This document shows positions 56,199 to 64,000 of a stretch of 64,000 nt of DNA, one piece after another. The stretch covers positions 186,001 through 250,000 of the forward strand of contig NZ_JAAQRC020000003.1 in NCBI RefSeq assembly GCF_019216885.1, written 5' to 3'. The position numbers were made by a program, and so were the translations under genes. The notes beneath the pieces were generated by a model. It saw only the letters and a program-made list of their open reading frames with translations. It ran no database searches and had not been told where the DNA came from. Numbering within the stretch: position 1 is the stretch's first letter; the number at the start of each line of letters is the position of its first letter. The stretch comes from Methylobacterium sp. SyP6R. GTDB lineage: Bacteria > Pseudomonadota > Alphaproteobacteria > Rhizobiales > Beijerinckiaceae.

Positions 56199-56555
56199 TC
56201 AGCCCGCCACAGTGGGGGTCACGACGGGGCGCAGGCCGTGAACGCGCCGCCAGTCCAGACCCTCGAGCAGGGCCGAGAGCTGGGCGGCGGTCAGGTGCAC
56301 GGTGCTGTCGCGAGGCGCCGGCCAGTGGAAGGCGCCGCTCTCGAGCCGCTTGGCCACCAGAACCAGGCCGGTCCCATCCCAGAACACCAGCTTGATCCTG
56401 TCGGCGCGCTTGGAACGGAACACGTAGACGCTGCCCGAGAACGGATTGGCGCCGATGGCGTCACGTACCAGGGCGGCGAGGCCATCAACGCCTTTGCGGA
56501 AGTCGACCGGGCGGGTGGCCACCATCACCCTCACGGCTCCGCTGGGCCCGATCAC
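56199..56555 (-). CDS. tnpB: IS66 accessory protein TnpB
   Basis: 118 aa from GTG 56555, overlapping the tnpA stop (GTGA). TnpB (PF05717) pattern: VMVATRPVDFRKGVDGLAAL, NPFSGSVYVFRSKRADRIKL, VFWDGTGLVLVAKRLESGAF, HWP. Required for IS66 transposition in characterised members; biochemical role unresolved. Confidence 0.93.
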   Translation of the reverse strand: MIGPSGAVRVMVATRPVDFRKGVDGLAALVRDAIGANPFSGSVYVFRSKRADRIKLVFWDGTGLVLVAKRLESGAFHWPAPRDSTVHLTAAQLSALLEGLDWRRVHGLRPVVTPTVAG

Positions 56556-56975
56556 GACCGCGGCCTCAGGGCCTGGATCACCGCCCTGATCTGAGCCTCG
56601 CTGGCGTGAGCGCCGATGCGGACGACCGCGCCAGCGATCTCGAGTTCGATCCCGGCGCCGTCCGCCGCTCGCTCGGGCGACCGCATCGGTGACGGCACCG
56701 ACGGGAGAGCAGACGCCGCTGGCATCGTCGCCGGTACGAAGGTCATCGGCGTGGGATCCTGCGCCGCTTCGAGGGTGCGGCGCGTCTCGGCGCCAACCGA
56801 ACACCTGTTGGGGCGTCACCCCATGGCGGCGCGCTACGGCCGAGACGACGGCCCCCGGCACGAGGGTCTCCTCGAGGATCGCTGCCTTGGCATCCGCCGA
56901 CCAAACCCGCCGCCCGCTGCCGCCCGTGATCACCTCCAGGCGGCGCGGCTCAAATCTATGCTCAAGTCCAGACAC
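56552..56975 (-). pseudogene. tnpA: IS66 accessory protein TnpA, frameshifted
   Basis: Starts MSGLEHRFEPRRLEVITGGS with the HTH WSADAKAAILEETLVPGAVV and RHGVTPQQVFGWRRDA. It then shifts frame near 56775; the natural continuation (RRTLEAAQDPTPMTFVPATM ... AQIRAVIQALRPRS) runs in the neighbouring frame to 56552. A one-base change separates the halves, so the element is probably not autonomous. Confidence 0.82.
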
Positions 56976-57058
56976 AAGCCGATCCCCGCATCAAACCACG
57001 GACATCAGCATCACGCCTCACCACGCATGACGGTAGGTGGGTTCGGAAGAACGCTTAC

Positions 57059-57540
57059 CAATCATCGATGCCGAGTACCCGCGGTGCGCGCTCTGCCTGC
57101 GCGGGGGCGCCACCTCGCACGAGGCGCAGCAGAGTGTCGGGGCTGACCGGCATGCCGAGGCGCCCCGCCAGGCGTGCGCCGGCCTCACCACCGAGTGCGA
57201 GACCGAGATGGTGCTGGATGTCGCCGAGGCGGTGAGTGCGGCGTGCACCGGCCTGAGAAACGCCGGCGAGCCGCTCGGCGAAGACACGGCGAGGGCAGTG
57301 CAGATGCGGGCAACGCCATCGCCGCGTCTGGACCGCGATGACGACGCGCCGACCCTGCCAGGGGAGGTCGGCCAGGGTGCGGGTGTAGCGTGAGTGAGGC
57401 TGAGCCGAGATCTCCCCACACCCCGGGCAGCCGGCGGTCGTTGCGCGGGGATGGGGACGGATGATGATCCGGTCAGGCTCGAGGTCGACCTGATCGACCA
57501 CGAGACCGGCTGGAATGAGGGGCAGCAGGCGTTTGGACAC
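57059..57540 (-). pseudogene. ISL3-family transposase, N-terminal half (cut by IS66)
   Basis: Starts MSKRLLPLIPAGLVVDQVDL and contains the zinc-binding TTAGCPGCGEISAQPHSRYT, LADLPWQGRRVVIAVQTRRW, RCPHLHCPRRVFAERL, and the first part of the DDE region VLGIDDW, where it is interrupted by the IS66 element. Joined to 53810-54588 it would form one ISL3 transposase. The right end of this element probably lies near 57673, where IS5 sequence resumes. Confidence 0.88.
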
Positions 57541-57667
57541 CGGCTCAGATGGGCAGGCCGGTCCTGATGGTCACGATCCGTGCGGCCCCGTGAATCGCCG
57601 CCCGGCTGCACCAAAAAGGCGGGAGAGCCAGTTTCGCATCGGCGGCTACAGCAATCGGCGGCGGGTT

Positions 57668-57902
57668 TAGACCCTAGCCAGCGCTGGGTCTGCTGGTAGA
57701 CCGCCGCCCATGGCGGCAGGTCGTTGGGCATGAACCGCCATGGCGCCTCTGTCTTCACGATGTAGCGCAGCCCGTTGAACACCTCGCGCAACTCGTGGTC
57801 GCGCTGCCCAGAGTCCTCCCGCAAAAGCGCCAGGTAGGGCGCGACCAGCGCCCACTCTTCATCGGGCGCGTCGGACGGGTAGGCAGGGCGATCCACGCTC
57901 AT
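57668..57902 (-). pseudogene. IS5-family transposase N-terminal fragment
   Basis: Starts MSVDRPAYPSDAPDEEWALV and reads through HELREVFNGLRYIVKTEAPW, RFMPNDLPPWAAVYQQTQRW, the DUF4096 start region of IS5/IS427-type transposases. It is lost after QRWL at about 57673, where the ISL3 element begins. The rest of the gene is absent from the window. Confidence 0.85.
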
Positions 57903-58409
57903 GCCCTTCAACGCTCACGCTATGTCATTGGTTCATAACACGCTCTAGAATATTCGCCACCGAACTTTAGTGCTATGACACTATCGCCGCCCGCTGCGAA
58001 AACATCATCAGCTTCATAGAAATCGTTTGTTTTTCTTTCCTTGCTATGTTTCAAGTGATAGCAGGCATAGGAACAAACTGTGACGCATGTTACGAACCAG
58101 CGATCGGCGATAAGATTCGAAAATATTCGTGATTTTTAAAATTGTATTAGAATCTCATTCACATATTTGATAATATTATTAATACAAGCTGCATATATAT
58201 CTGATGATCATGGTTCTTAGCGATAACTAGATATTTAATAGGGGATATATTATCTTTATCGCTTCTATTGGATCGTAATTGATAACCTGCTGCGTTTTTG
58301 TTGGTGTGTATTGACATTAGAATTCATCCTTGATAAGGAAAATCGATATGATTTTGAGCGCCATTGTTGGGAAATCTCTTGCGATTTCCCATTATTCTGG
58401 GAAACGGAC
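57903..58409. other. AT-rich upstream region of the secreted beta-helix protein
   Basis: About 500 bp with no supported gene. The first 50 bp probably include the outer end of the IS5 fragment (GTTCATAACACGCTC). From 57950 to 58300 the DNA is strongly AT-rich (TTAATACAAGCTGCATATAT around 58180), consistent with an imported promoter region. A TTG-started extension from 58311 to 58409 is open but not preferred. Confidence 0.5.
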
Positions 58410-61193
58410 ATGAATTTTATCAATATTTTTTCTTTGTTGATCGCATTAATACTAACCTCAACCTTAACGCTAGGCCCTAGCTCAATTCCGACACAATTAT
58501 TGCCTGCAAATGACGAGACTTTGGAGTATCGTAGTGGCGTAGTTACGGCCAAGTCGTCGAACTCGGATGGTTCCGGAAGCACTTTGGGTGTTGTCAAGGA
58601 CGGGTTGATTTTGGGAGACGCTTCGGCATCATTCGTAACTGCGAGGGGCGGGAATACGGCAAGGACGATCGCCGCTCGAGCCGGCGATGCGTTCAACGTG
58701 CGGGATTATGGAGCGTTCGGGGATGGCGCCACACATACCGCAAGAGCGACGCTCGGCGTCTCGACCCTCTCGGGCCTCGCAAACTGGACGGCACCAAGTG
58801 GCGCAAAGCCGTTCGTGTTTGTGGCTAACTACCCCTACGGCGTACTATTTAACCTTTGGCCGGGCGTGGATGCCGCAAAGGGAGCAACCAAGCTCATCTT
58901 CCGAGCCTCCGCGACCGTCGGCGTCCAGATCCGGACGGTCTCGGCTGCTGCGTTCGGAACCACCACAGTCGTGGTTGGCGATCGGTTCGTCACCGCCGAC
59001 CAAACCCCCATTGCTCCAGGCGTCGCAGTCTCCGGGGCCGGCATCGCCGACGGTACGACCGTAACTGCTGTCACCGGCTTTCCGGGCTCGTGGACCGTCA
59101 CGCTCTCCGCAGCAACAACGGCGGCTGTGCCGAGTGGCACTTACCTAACTTGGTCGGTAAGGCCGGAGGCGGGCATTTCGACACTGCCAGTGCTGTTCGA
59201 CCGTGGGATCTACCAAGGCGACATCGTGTCGGGCCCGTGCATCGCGGCGGGCACGCAGGTCGATCACGTAAACCCGGCCAAGATGGAGATCGTGCTCTCT
59301 GCGCCAACGACTGTGCCGTGTGCCGCCGGGACTGGCCTGACTTTCACACCGTCGTGGCTCGCGAATGTCCAGGTCGGGATGACCATTTCCGGTCCAAGCG
59401 GAGCGTTCGCAGCCGGCACGATGGTCGCCAGCGTCGATTTGACCACGGGCGTCGTGACTCTTTCAACGCCGACCACCGGCCCGTTGACCGCGCACTCAGC
59501 CCTGACCGGGTCATTCGCCGGCAGCGCCGTCGCGACACCCGTGACTTTCTATCGTCCGTACACGGATTCAGAGGGGGCAGGGCTCGAAATGGATCGTCTC
59601 GGGATCCAGGCCGCGATCAACGCGGCTGCCGCTGGTGTCGGCGGATCGGTCGACCTGCCGGCGGGAGCTGGCTACCGCCTCGACGGGCCAATCATATTGC
59701 CGATATACGCACCATTTGGAGCCAACCAGAACGCCGTCTCGCTTGGCGGTCCCCATGGTTCGATCAACGGTGCTATCCTTCGCGTGACCAAAGATTTTGG
59801 CCCGGGTAACGCGGCCCTCACCTGCGGGGACCCCACCGCCAAGAGCGGCAATGCGCGCGGAATTTATCAGGGCAACACCGGATATTTCTGCACCGGCCGA
59901 CTGCACGACGTTCGTATCAAGCCACTCGCCTTTACGTTCGCATTCGGTACTCGCCCGAAATGGTCCGGCGTGCCGGTTGCGATGGACGGTATCAAGGAAG
60001 GACCGCGCCTGCATAACGACCGCGTGATGGCCGAGGGGTTCAATCATGGTATAGTCGCCGCGATTGATCATACACGGCTAGTCGACGTGACATTGCAATA
60101 CAACTTTATCGGCATGCGCATGGACGACATGCAGCCGAACCTGTTTGGCGACGAGGTCTTCGACAGGCTTTACGCTCCGTCGAACGGCTGGGCTGGAATC
60201 TCTGTGTCACCTAAGGCGTACATCAACGCTGAGATCCGCAAGCCTTACCTAGCCTCAAATCCTTGGGCGATCTGGTGCGAGCCTGGTGCGGGCGCAGGGC
60301 AATGCATCCAGGGTACTACCCTCGTAAATGGCAACCTGGAGAATGCCGGCTGCGGTATCGTCAAAGACGGGGGCATCCGGGACGGCTGGCGGGCGGACGG
60401 CGGTACCCGCAGCCTCAACAATTTTCGGGTCATCAACACGTTCCATGGTGGCCTCGGCGCATTCGGGTCGGCAGCGATCCCAAAGCCGGTCGGAGGCTGC
60501 ACCTGGGCAGCCTATTTTGATGTCGGGTATGCGACCGACTTCACCATTGAGAACGTATGGAGCAACGACTTCCCGCCGGTCGCCAATGCGTTCGCTCACA
60601 TACTGCGCGTACGGCGGCTCGACGCGTTCAGTGCGATCGGGCGCGGGGGGTTTCGGATGCAGGGCAGCGGTGTCTTCGATGCCATAACAAATTCGAGTAA
60701 ATTCAATCAGAATGTAGTCAGCGGCCCGAATGGATTTTCCGGTGATTTCTATGCCACTGGATCTTGGCAGTATGTAACCTTGGATGGTCCCAACTTCCGT
60801 GCACGACCGATACCATTTCTTGATGGGCGTGCCGTAACGCTTCCATTGGGGTCTCTCGTTGAGCAAGGCACATCCACGATCAACAATCTTGCTACCGTCC
60901 AACGCGCAGGACAGACAGCTGGTGCACCGGTGGCCGGTGTCGTGTGTCAGAACTGGAGCATTAATCCCAACGCCCAGCAGATCGCACCAGTTATCTGCAT
61001 TGGGGGGGGGAAGTTGCCGCTGCTGGTGAGCGCGACGGCTAATCCTGGTGTGCTTCTCAAAGCAAGCATAAGCATTCCGGGAGTTGCAACGGTTGCAACC
61101 GGAGTGATGGATGGCCCTGCCGCCGGAGTTTCACTTGGGGGGGGGACGGCGAGCCTCGCCTATGTCAGGCCGCTCTGGGCCGGGCAGCAATGA
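58410..61193 (+). CDS. Secreted pectate-lyase-3 / tailspike-like beta-helix protein
   Basis: 927 aa from ATG 58410, chosen because it opens with a signal peptide (MNFINIFSLLIALILTSTLT). Residues about 95-110 carry FNVRDYGAFGDGATHT, the start motif of the pectate_lyase_3/tailspike beta-helix family. Here it is interrupted by about 270 residues of Thr/Val/Gly-rich Ig-like sequence (GVAVSGAGIADGTTVTAVTG). The helix resumes at GIQAAINAAAAGVGGSVDLP, then NAEIRKPYLASNPWAIWCEP and LVNGNLENAGCGIV-type rungs. Two nine-G runs (61002-61010, 61137-61145) encode Gly-Gly-Gly near the C-terminus. Probably a surface polysaccharide-binding or -degrading protein; the catalytic residues cannot be assigned. Confidence 0.75.
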   Translation: MNFINIFSLLIALILTSTLTLGPSSIPTQLLPANDETLEYRSGVVTAKSSNSDGSGSTLGVVKDGLILGDASASFVTARGGNTARTIAARAGDAFNVRDYGAFGDGATHTARATLGVSTLSGLANWTAPSGAKPFVFVANYPYGVLFNLWPGVDAAKGATKLIFRASATVGVQIRTVSAAAFGTTTVVVGDRFVTADQTPIAPGVAVSGAGIADGTTVTAVTGFPGSWTVTLSAATTAAVPSGTYLTWSVRPEAGISTLPVLFDRGIYQGDIVSGPCIAAGTQVDHVNPAKMEIVLSAPTTVPCAAGTGLTFTPSWLANVQVGMTISGPSGAFAAGTMVASVDLTTGVVTLSTPTTGPLTAHSALTGSFAGSAVATPVTFYRPYTDSEGAGLEMDRLGIQAAINAAAAGVGGSVDLPAGAGYRLDGPIILPIYAPFGANQNAVSLGGPHGSINGAILRVTKDFGPGNAALTCGDPTAKSGNARGIYQGNTGYFCTGRLHDVRIKPLAFTFAFGTRPKWSGVPVAMDGIKEGPRLHNDRVMAEGFNHGIVAAIDHTRLVDVTLQYNFIGMRMDDMQPNLFGDEVFDRLYAPSNGWAGISVSPKAYINAEIRKPYLASNPWAIWCEPGAGAGQCIQGTTLVNGNLENAGCGIVKDGGIRDGWRADGGTRSLNNFRVINTFHGGLGAFGSAAIPKPVGGCTWAAYFDVGYATDFTIENVWSNDFPPVANAFAHILRVRRLDAFSAIGRGGFRMQGSGVFDAITNSSKFNQNVVSGPNGFSGDFYATGSWQYVTLDGPNFRARPIPFLDGRAVTLPLGSLVEQGTSTINNLATVQRAGQTAGAPVAGVVCQNWSINPNAQQIAPVICIGGGKLPLLVSATANPGVLLKASISIPGVATVATGVMDGPAAGVSLGGGTASLAYVRPLWAGQQ

Positions 61194-61344
61194 TGTCCTC
61201 TTGGTGTAAGTCCAACCTGATCGAGATCTATTTAGCCAAAGATGGCGCGGAGTTATCGAATCTCTGTGTGACATGAGGTGGCCTGATCAAGCGCTGGTGA
61301 TGGCGAATAATGTGTTGAGATGGATCGCCTTGGACCTAAACTTG

Positions 61345-61884
61345 GCGGTGGCGGTGGCGGTGGCGGTGCGGATGGTGCGCGACCATGAAGGCGAGCATGG
61401 CTCGCAGTGGTCGGCGATCCCGTCGATCGCGGCCAAGATCGGCTGCTCGGGTGAGACGCTACGGAACTGGGTGCGCCAGTCCGAGCGTGATCAAGGTGTG
61501 CGACCCGGCCAGACGACGGACAAGCGCGAGCGGATCAAGGCGCTAGAGCGAGAAGTTCGCGATCTGCGCCAGGCCAACGAGATCCTGCGCAAGGCGTGCG
61601 TATTTCGCGATGGCGGAGCTCGACCGCCGGTCGCGGCCATGATCAGCTTCATCGACGGTCATCGGACAGTCTACGGGGTCGAGCCGATCTGCAGGGTGCT
61701 GCCGATCCTTCCGTCGACCTACTACGCGCATGCCGCCCGGCACGCCGATCCGGACAAGCAATCGGTTCGTGCTCGCAGCGACGCCGCGTTGATGATCGAG
61801 ATCCAGCGCGTGTTCGAGGCCAACTTCTGCGTCTACGGTGTACGCAAGATTTGGCGGCAACTGGCCCGGGAGGGGATCGTGACT
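61345..61884 (+). pseudogene. IS3-family (IS51-like) transposase fragment
   Basis: orfA part MVRDHEGEHGSQWSAIPSIA, AKIGCSGETLRNWVRQSERD, ALEREVRDLRQANEILRKA lacks its natural N-terminus; a GGCGGTGGCGGT-type simple repeat lies just upstream. The orfA end (AYFAMAELDRRSRP) is one frame off. orfB starts at an ATGA overlap (MISFIDGHRTVYGVEPICRV) and is cut after RKIWRQLAREGI, where the ISL3-type element begins at 61885. Confidence 0.82.
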
Positions 61885-63178
61885 GGGATTGCCCCGGATT
61901 GGTGGTTCTTGCTCACTTTGCGTGGATGGCGGTGGATCGCCTCGGGCTGATGATGGTCTGATCCGCCCTCCCCATCGTGGGAGGCATGAACATTCCCTTC
62001 GCCATCCCCGAGTGCCGCGTTGCGCATCTCGTCGAACGACACGACGATCACCTCGTCGTCCCGGTGCGACTGGACGCAGCCACAGGCTGCTGCCCAGAGT
62101 GCGGGCAGGGGAGCCGGTCCGTCCATAGCCGCTACCACCGCCATCCCTCCATCTGCCGCTCTCGGCATCGCGGACCAGGCTGCGCATCGAGGCGCGGCGG
62201 TTCTCCTGCCTCAACCCGACCTGCCGACGCCGAACCTTCGCGGAGACGCCTACGGACCTCCTCGCACCGCGAGCCCGGCGCACGCGGCGGCTTTGCGAGG
62301 CGCAGGCCAGGGTCGGTCTCGCCTGCGGCGGTGCAGGCGGCGCGCGTCTTCTCGCGCATCTCCACATGCCGGCAAGCCGCGCGACCGTGCTGCGGCTCGT
62401 CACCCGCCTGCCGATGCCCGACACGCCGGCTCTCATCCGGGTCGGCATCGACGACTGGGCGATCAGGAAGGGCAGCCGTTACGGCACGATCGTCGTCGAC
62501 CTCGACCGTCACCGCGTCGTCGATCTCCTGCCGGATCGCACGGCACCCACGGTGGCCGGCTGGCTCGAACGGCACTCCGGCGTCGAACTCGTCGCCCGGG
62601 ATCGCTCGACCGAGTACGCGCGAGGCGCAACCCTCGGCGCTCCCCAGGCGCAACAGGTCGCCGATCGATGGCACCTTCTCACCAACATGCGGCAGGCCGT
62701 CGAACGCTGGCTCCACAGTTCCCATGCCCGGTTGCGCAGCCTACCGCTCCTCCCTGGCTCGACCGCTCGTCCTGCCCTGCGCGACCACGCCTTTGCCCGC
62801 TCTACGACGGAGTTGGCAGCGGGGGCACAGAGCCGGATGCGATGGCAGGTTGTCTACGACGAGGTCCGCCGCCGGCATGCCGTCGGAGAGCCCCTGCTCG
62901 GGATCGCCCGTGCCATGGGTCTGGCGCGTGCGACGGTGCGCAAGTATGCGAGCGCCGAGACGTTCCCGGCGCGGCTGCCTCACGGTGCCGGGCCGAGCCT
63001 CCTTGATCCGCACGTCGCGTACCTGGCCGGGCGGATCGACGAGGGCTGCGAGAACGCGATGGCCCTGTGGCGCGAGATCCGGGAGCAGGGCTATCCAGGG
63101 ACGAGCCGGCAAGTGCATCGCTTCGTCGCCGAGCGCCGAACGAGGCCGGTCCAATCAGGCCGCAAGGCCCGCAGTACT
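61885..63178 (+). mobile_element. ISL3-family insertion sequence, copy A (interrupted)
   Basis: Left end GGGATTGCCCCGGATTGGTG at 61885, within the IS3 fragment. The transposase starts at 61986. The element stops at 63178, where copy B begins with a matching end, so its right part is displaced or lost. The two ends GGGATTGCCCC..GTGGTTCTTGCTC at 61885 and 63179 define the terminal repeat of this family. Confidence 0.8.
61986..63178 (+). pseudogene. ISL3-family transposase, copy A (frameshifted, truncated)
   Basis: Starts MNIPFAIPECRVAHLVERHD with zinc-binding CCPECGQGSRSVHSRYHRHP. Near 62147 one base is missing, and the chain continues in another frame as LPLSASRTRLRIEARRFSCL, NPTCRRRTFAETPTDLLAPR, then MPASRATVLRLVTRL, GIDDWAIRKGSRYGTIVVDL, VARDRSTEYARGATLGAPQA, QQVADRWHLLTNM. 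It ends at RSGRKARS, where copy B is inserted. Different from the 57-kb ISL3 gene but same family. Confidence 0.85.
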
Positions 63179-64000
63179 GGGATTGCCCCGTTTCTGTGGT
63201 TCTTGCTCGTTTTGCGTGGATCAGGCGGCCAGAACCATACGGCGCTTCAGGAGATCGAGGCCTGCCCGTCCGTAGCACTGGCGCTTGATGAGCTTCAGAC
63301 GGTTGACCTGGCCTTCCGCCTGGCCGCTACTCCATGGCTCCATGAGAGCCGCCCGGACGGCCGCGATGTCCGCCTCTAATCCCGAGGCGAACGTCACAAT
63401 CGCAGAAGCCTCACAGGTCCGAGCCTTCGTGATCCAAGCCTCGATGTCTGCAGCGGCGTCCTGATCATCGGCCAAGGGCTTGCCCTTCCCGGCGGCGCGC
63501 ACGAGTGCGGTGAAGCGGCGGGCCAGTCCCGTGACGGCCCGCGCGGTGTCATCCTGCTCGACGCGGCTCACCACAGCCGCTTCGCTCTCATCCAACACCG
63601 AGGTCGGCTGCACGAGCAGCCACGCCAGCTGCCGTGCTGGCGGCAACGGAGCTTCCGATCCAGGCGGCTCCGAAGCGGAAGCCTTGGCACTGCGGGCCTT
63701 GCGGCCTGATCGGACCGGCCTCGTTCGGCGCTCGGCGACGAAGCGATGCACTTGCCGGCTCGTCCCCGGGTAGCCCCGTTCCCGGATCTCGCGCCACAGG
63801 GCCATCGCGTTCTCGCAGCCCTCGTCGATCCGCTCCGCCAAGTATGCGACGTGCGGATCAAGCAGGCTCGGCCCGGCACCGTGAGGCAACCGCGCCGGGA
63901 ACGCTTCGGCGCTGGCATATTTGCGCACCGTCGCACGAGCCAGCCCCAGGGCACGGGCGATCGCGAGCAGGGGCTCCCCGCCGGCGTGCCGACGGCGGAC
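63179..64000 (-). mobile_element. ISL3-family insertion sequence, copy B (runs off the right edge)
   Basis: Right terminal end GGGATTGCCCCGTTTCTGTG begins at 63179 and reads inward; the transposase stop is 42 bp inside. Inserted in opposite orientation to copy A, into the copy A coding sequence. The 8 bp before it are GCAGTACT; the matching duplication would lie beyond the window. Confidence 0.78.
63221..64000 (-). CDS. ISL3-family transposase, copy B (C-terminal part)
   Basis: The frame is open from the window edge. 259 residues are visible: VRRRHAGGEPLLAIARALGL, ARATVRKYASAEAFPARLPH (helix-turn-helix), DEGCENAMALWREIRERGYP, GTSRQVHRFVAERRTRPVRS, then the C-terminal DDE part with TFASGLEADIAAVRAALMEP, WSSGQAEGQVNRLKLIKRQC (catalytic Glu in EGQVNRLK), YGRAGLDLLKRRMVLAA. 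No frameshift in the visible part, so this copy could be active. Confidence 0.88.
   Translation of the reverse strand, partial: VRRRHAGGEPLLAIARALGLARATVRKYASAEAFPARLPHGAGPSLLDPHVAYLAERIDEGCENAMALWREIRERGYPGTSRQVHRFVAERRTRPVRSGRKARSAKASASEPPGSEAPLPPARQLAWLLVQPTSVLDESEAAVVSRVEQDDTARAVTGLARRFTALVRAAGKGKPLADDQDAAADIEAWITKARTCEASAIVTFASGLEADIAAVRAALMEPWSSGQAEGQVNRLKLIKRQCYGRAGLDLLKRRMVLAA

Larger units (their letters stand above)
54589..57058 (-). mobile_element. IS66-family insertion sequence (2470 bp) with 8-bp target duplication
   Basis: Ends GTAAGCG... at 54589 and ...CGCTTAC at 57058, the standard IS66 termini. The 8-mer CAATCATC occurs directly before (54581-54588) and after (57059-57066), the 8-bp target duplication expected for this family. 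Order tnpA-tnpB-tnpC on the minus strand. The insertion splits an ISL3-type transposase gene. tnpA is frameshifted. Confidence 0.93.

Noticed and set aside
61345..61384. GGCGGTGGCGGT-type microsatellite as a functional repeat
   Set aside because: Only a few units at a broken transposase edge; likely local slippage with no supporting context.

Overview
The window reads as a high-GC alphaproteobacterial chromosome segment, most likely Methylobacterium/Methylorubrum or a close Hyphomicrobiales relative. This is an inference from codon style, paired SapC proteins, DUF4214 secreted proteins and the mix of IS66, ISL3, IS3 and IS5 remnants; no rRNA or other taxonomic marker is present.

Layout. (1) 1-12625 is a catabolic and uptake region. 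It holds LivM/LivH permeases and a periplasmic binding protein for a branched-chain-amino-acid-type ABC importer, an SDR dehydrogenase, a divergent GntR/FCD regulator and a GST. A second, LysR-controlled operon follows: 2-hydroxycarboxylate transporter, CitE-like lyase, class III CoA-transferase, AtoE-like transporter and amidohydrolase. Together these suggest uptake of a hydroxy- or keto-acid, activation to a CoA thioester and C-C cleavage. (2) 12626-15676 is decayed DNA with two small hypothetical genes, a frameshifted small secreted protein and a broken DDE transposase. (3) 15677-51669 is a cell-surface and secretion island: SAM and FkbM methyltransferases, two DNA-identical tandem copies of a subtilase/P-domain/DUF4214 protein, a ParA-like ATPase, two paralogous 'unknown + glycosyltransferase' modules, a NudK-like Nudix hydrolase, GDP-mannose 4,6-dehydratase, further glycosyltransferases, two SapC proteins, a DUF4214 repeat protein, two type I secretion ABC proteins sharing an identical ATPase-domain DNA block, an HlyD adaptor and a pyruvyltransferase-like protein. 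The stretch from about 43 kb to 51.6 kb is clearly more AT-rich than its surroundings and looks imported. (4) 51670-57950 is a nested insertion-sequence graveyard. An IS66 element with an 8-bp target duplication sits inside an ISL3-type transposase gene, which abuts an IS5 fragment; an IS3 element lies against the other ISL3 half. (5) 58410-61193 is a secreted pectate-lyase-3/tailspike-like beta-helix protein. (6) 61345-64000 is more IS debris: an IS3 fragment cut by an ISL3-type element that is itself cut by a second, opposite copy.

Working model (inference): the island makes, secretes and possibly glycosylates DUF4214-containing surface proteins. The ABC/ABC/HlyD set would export them, Gmd and NudK would shape the GDP-sugar pool, and the glycosyltransferases and methyltransferases would decorate protein or polysaccharide. 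No outer-membrane TolC partner is in the window.
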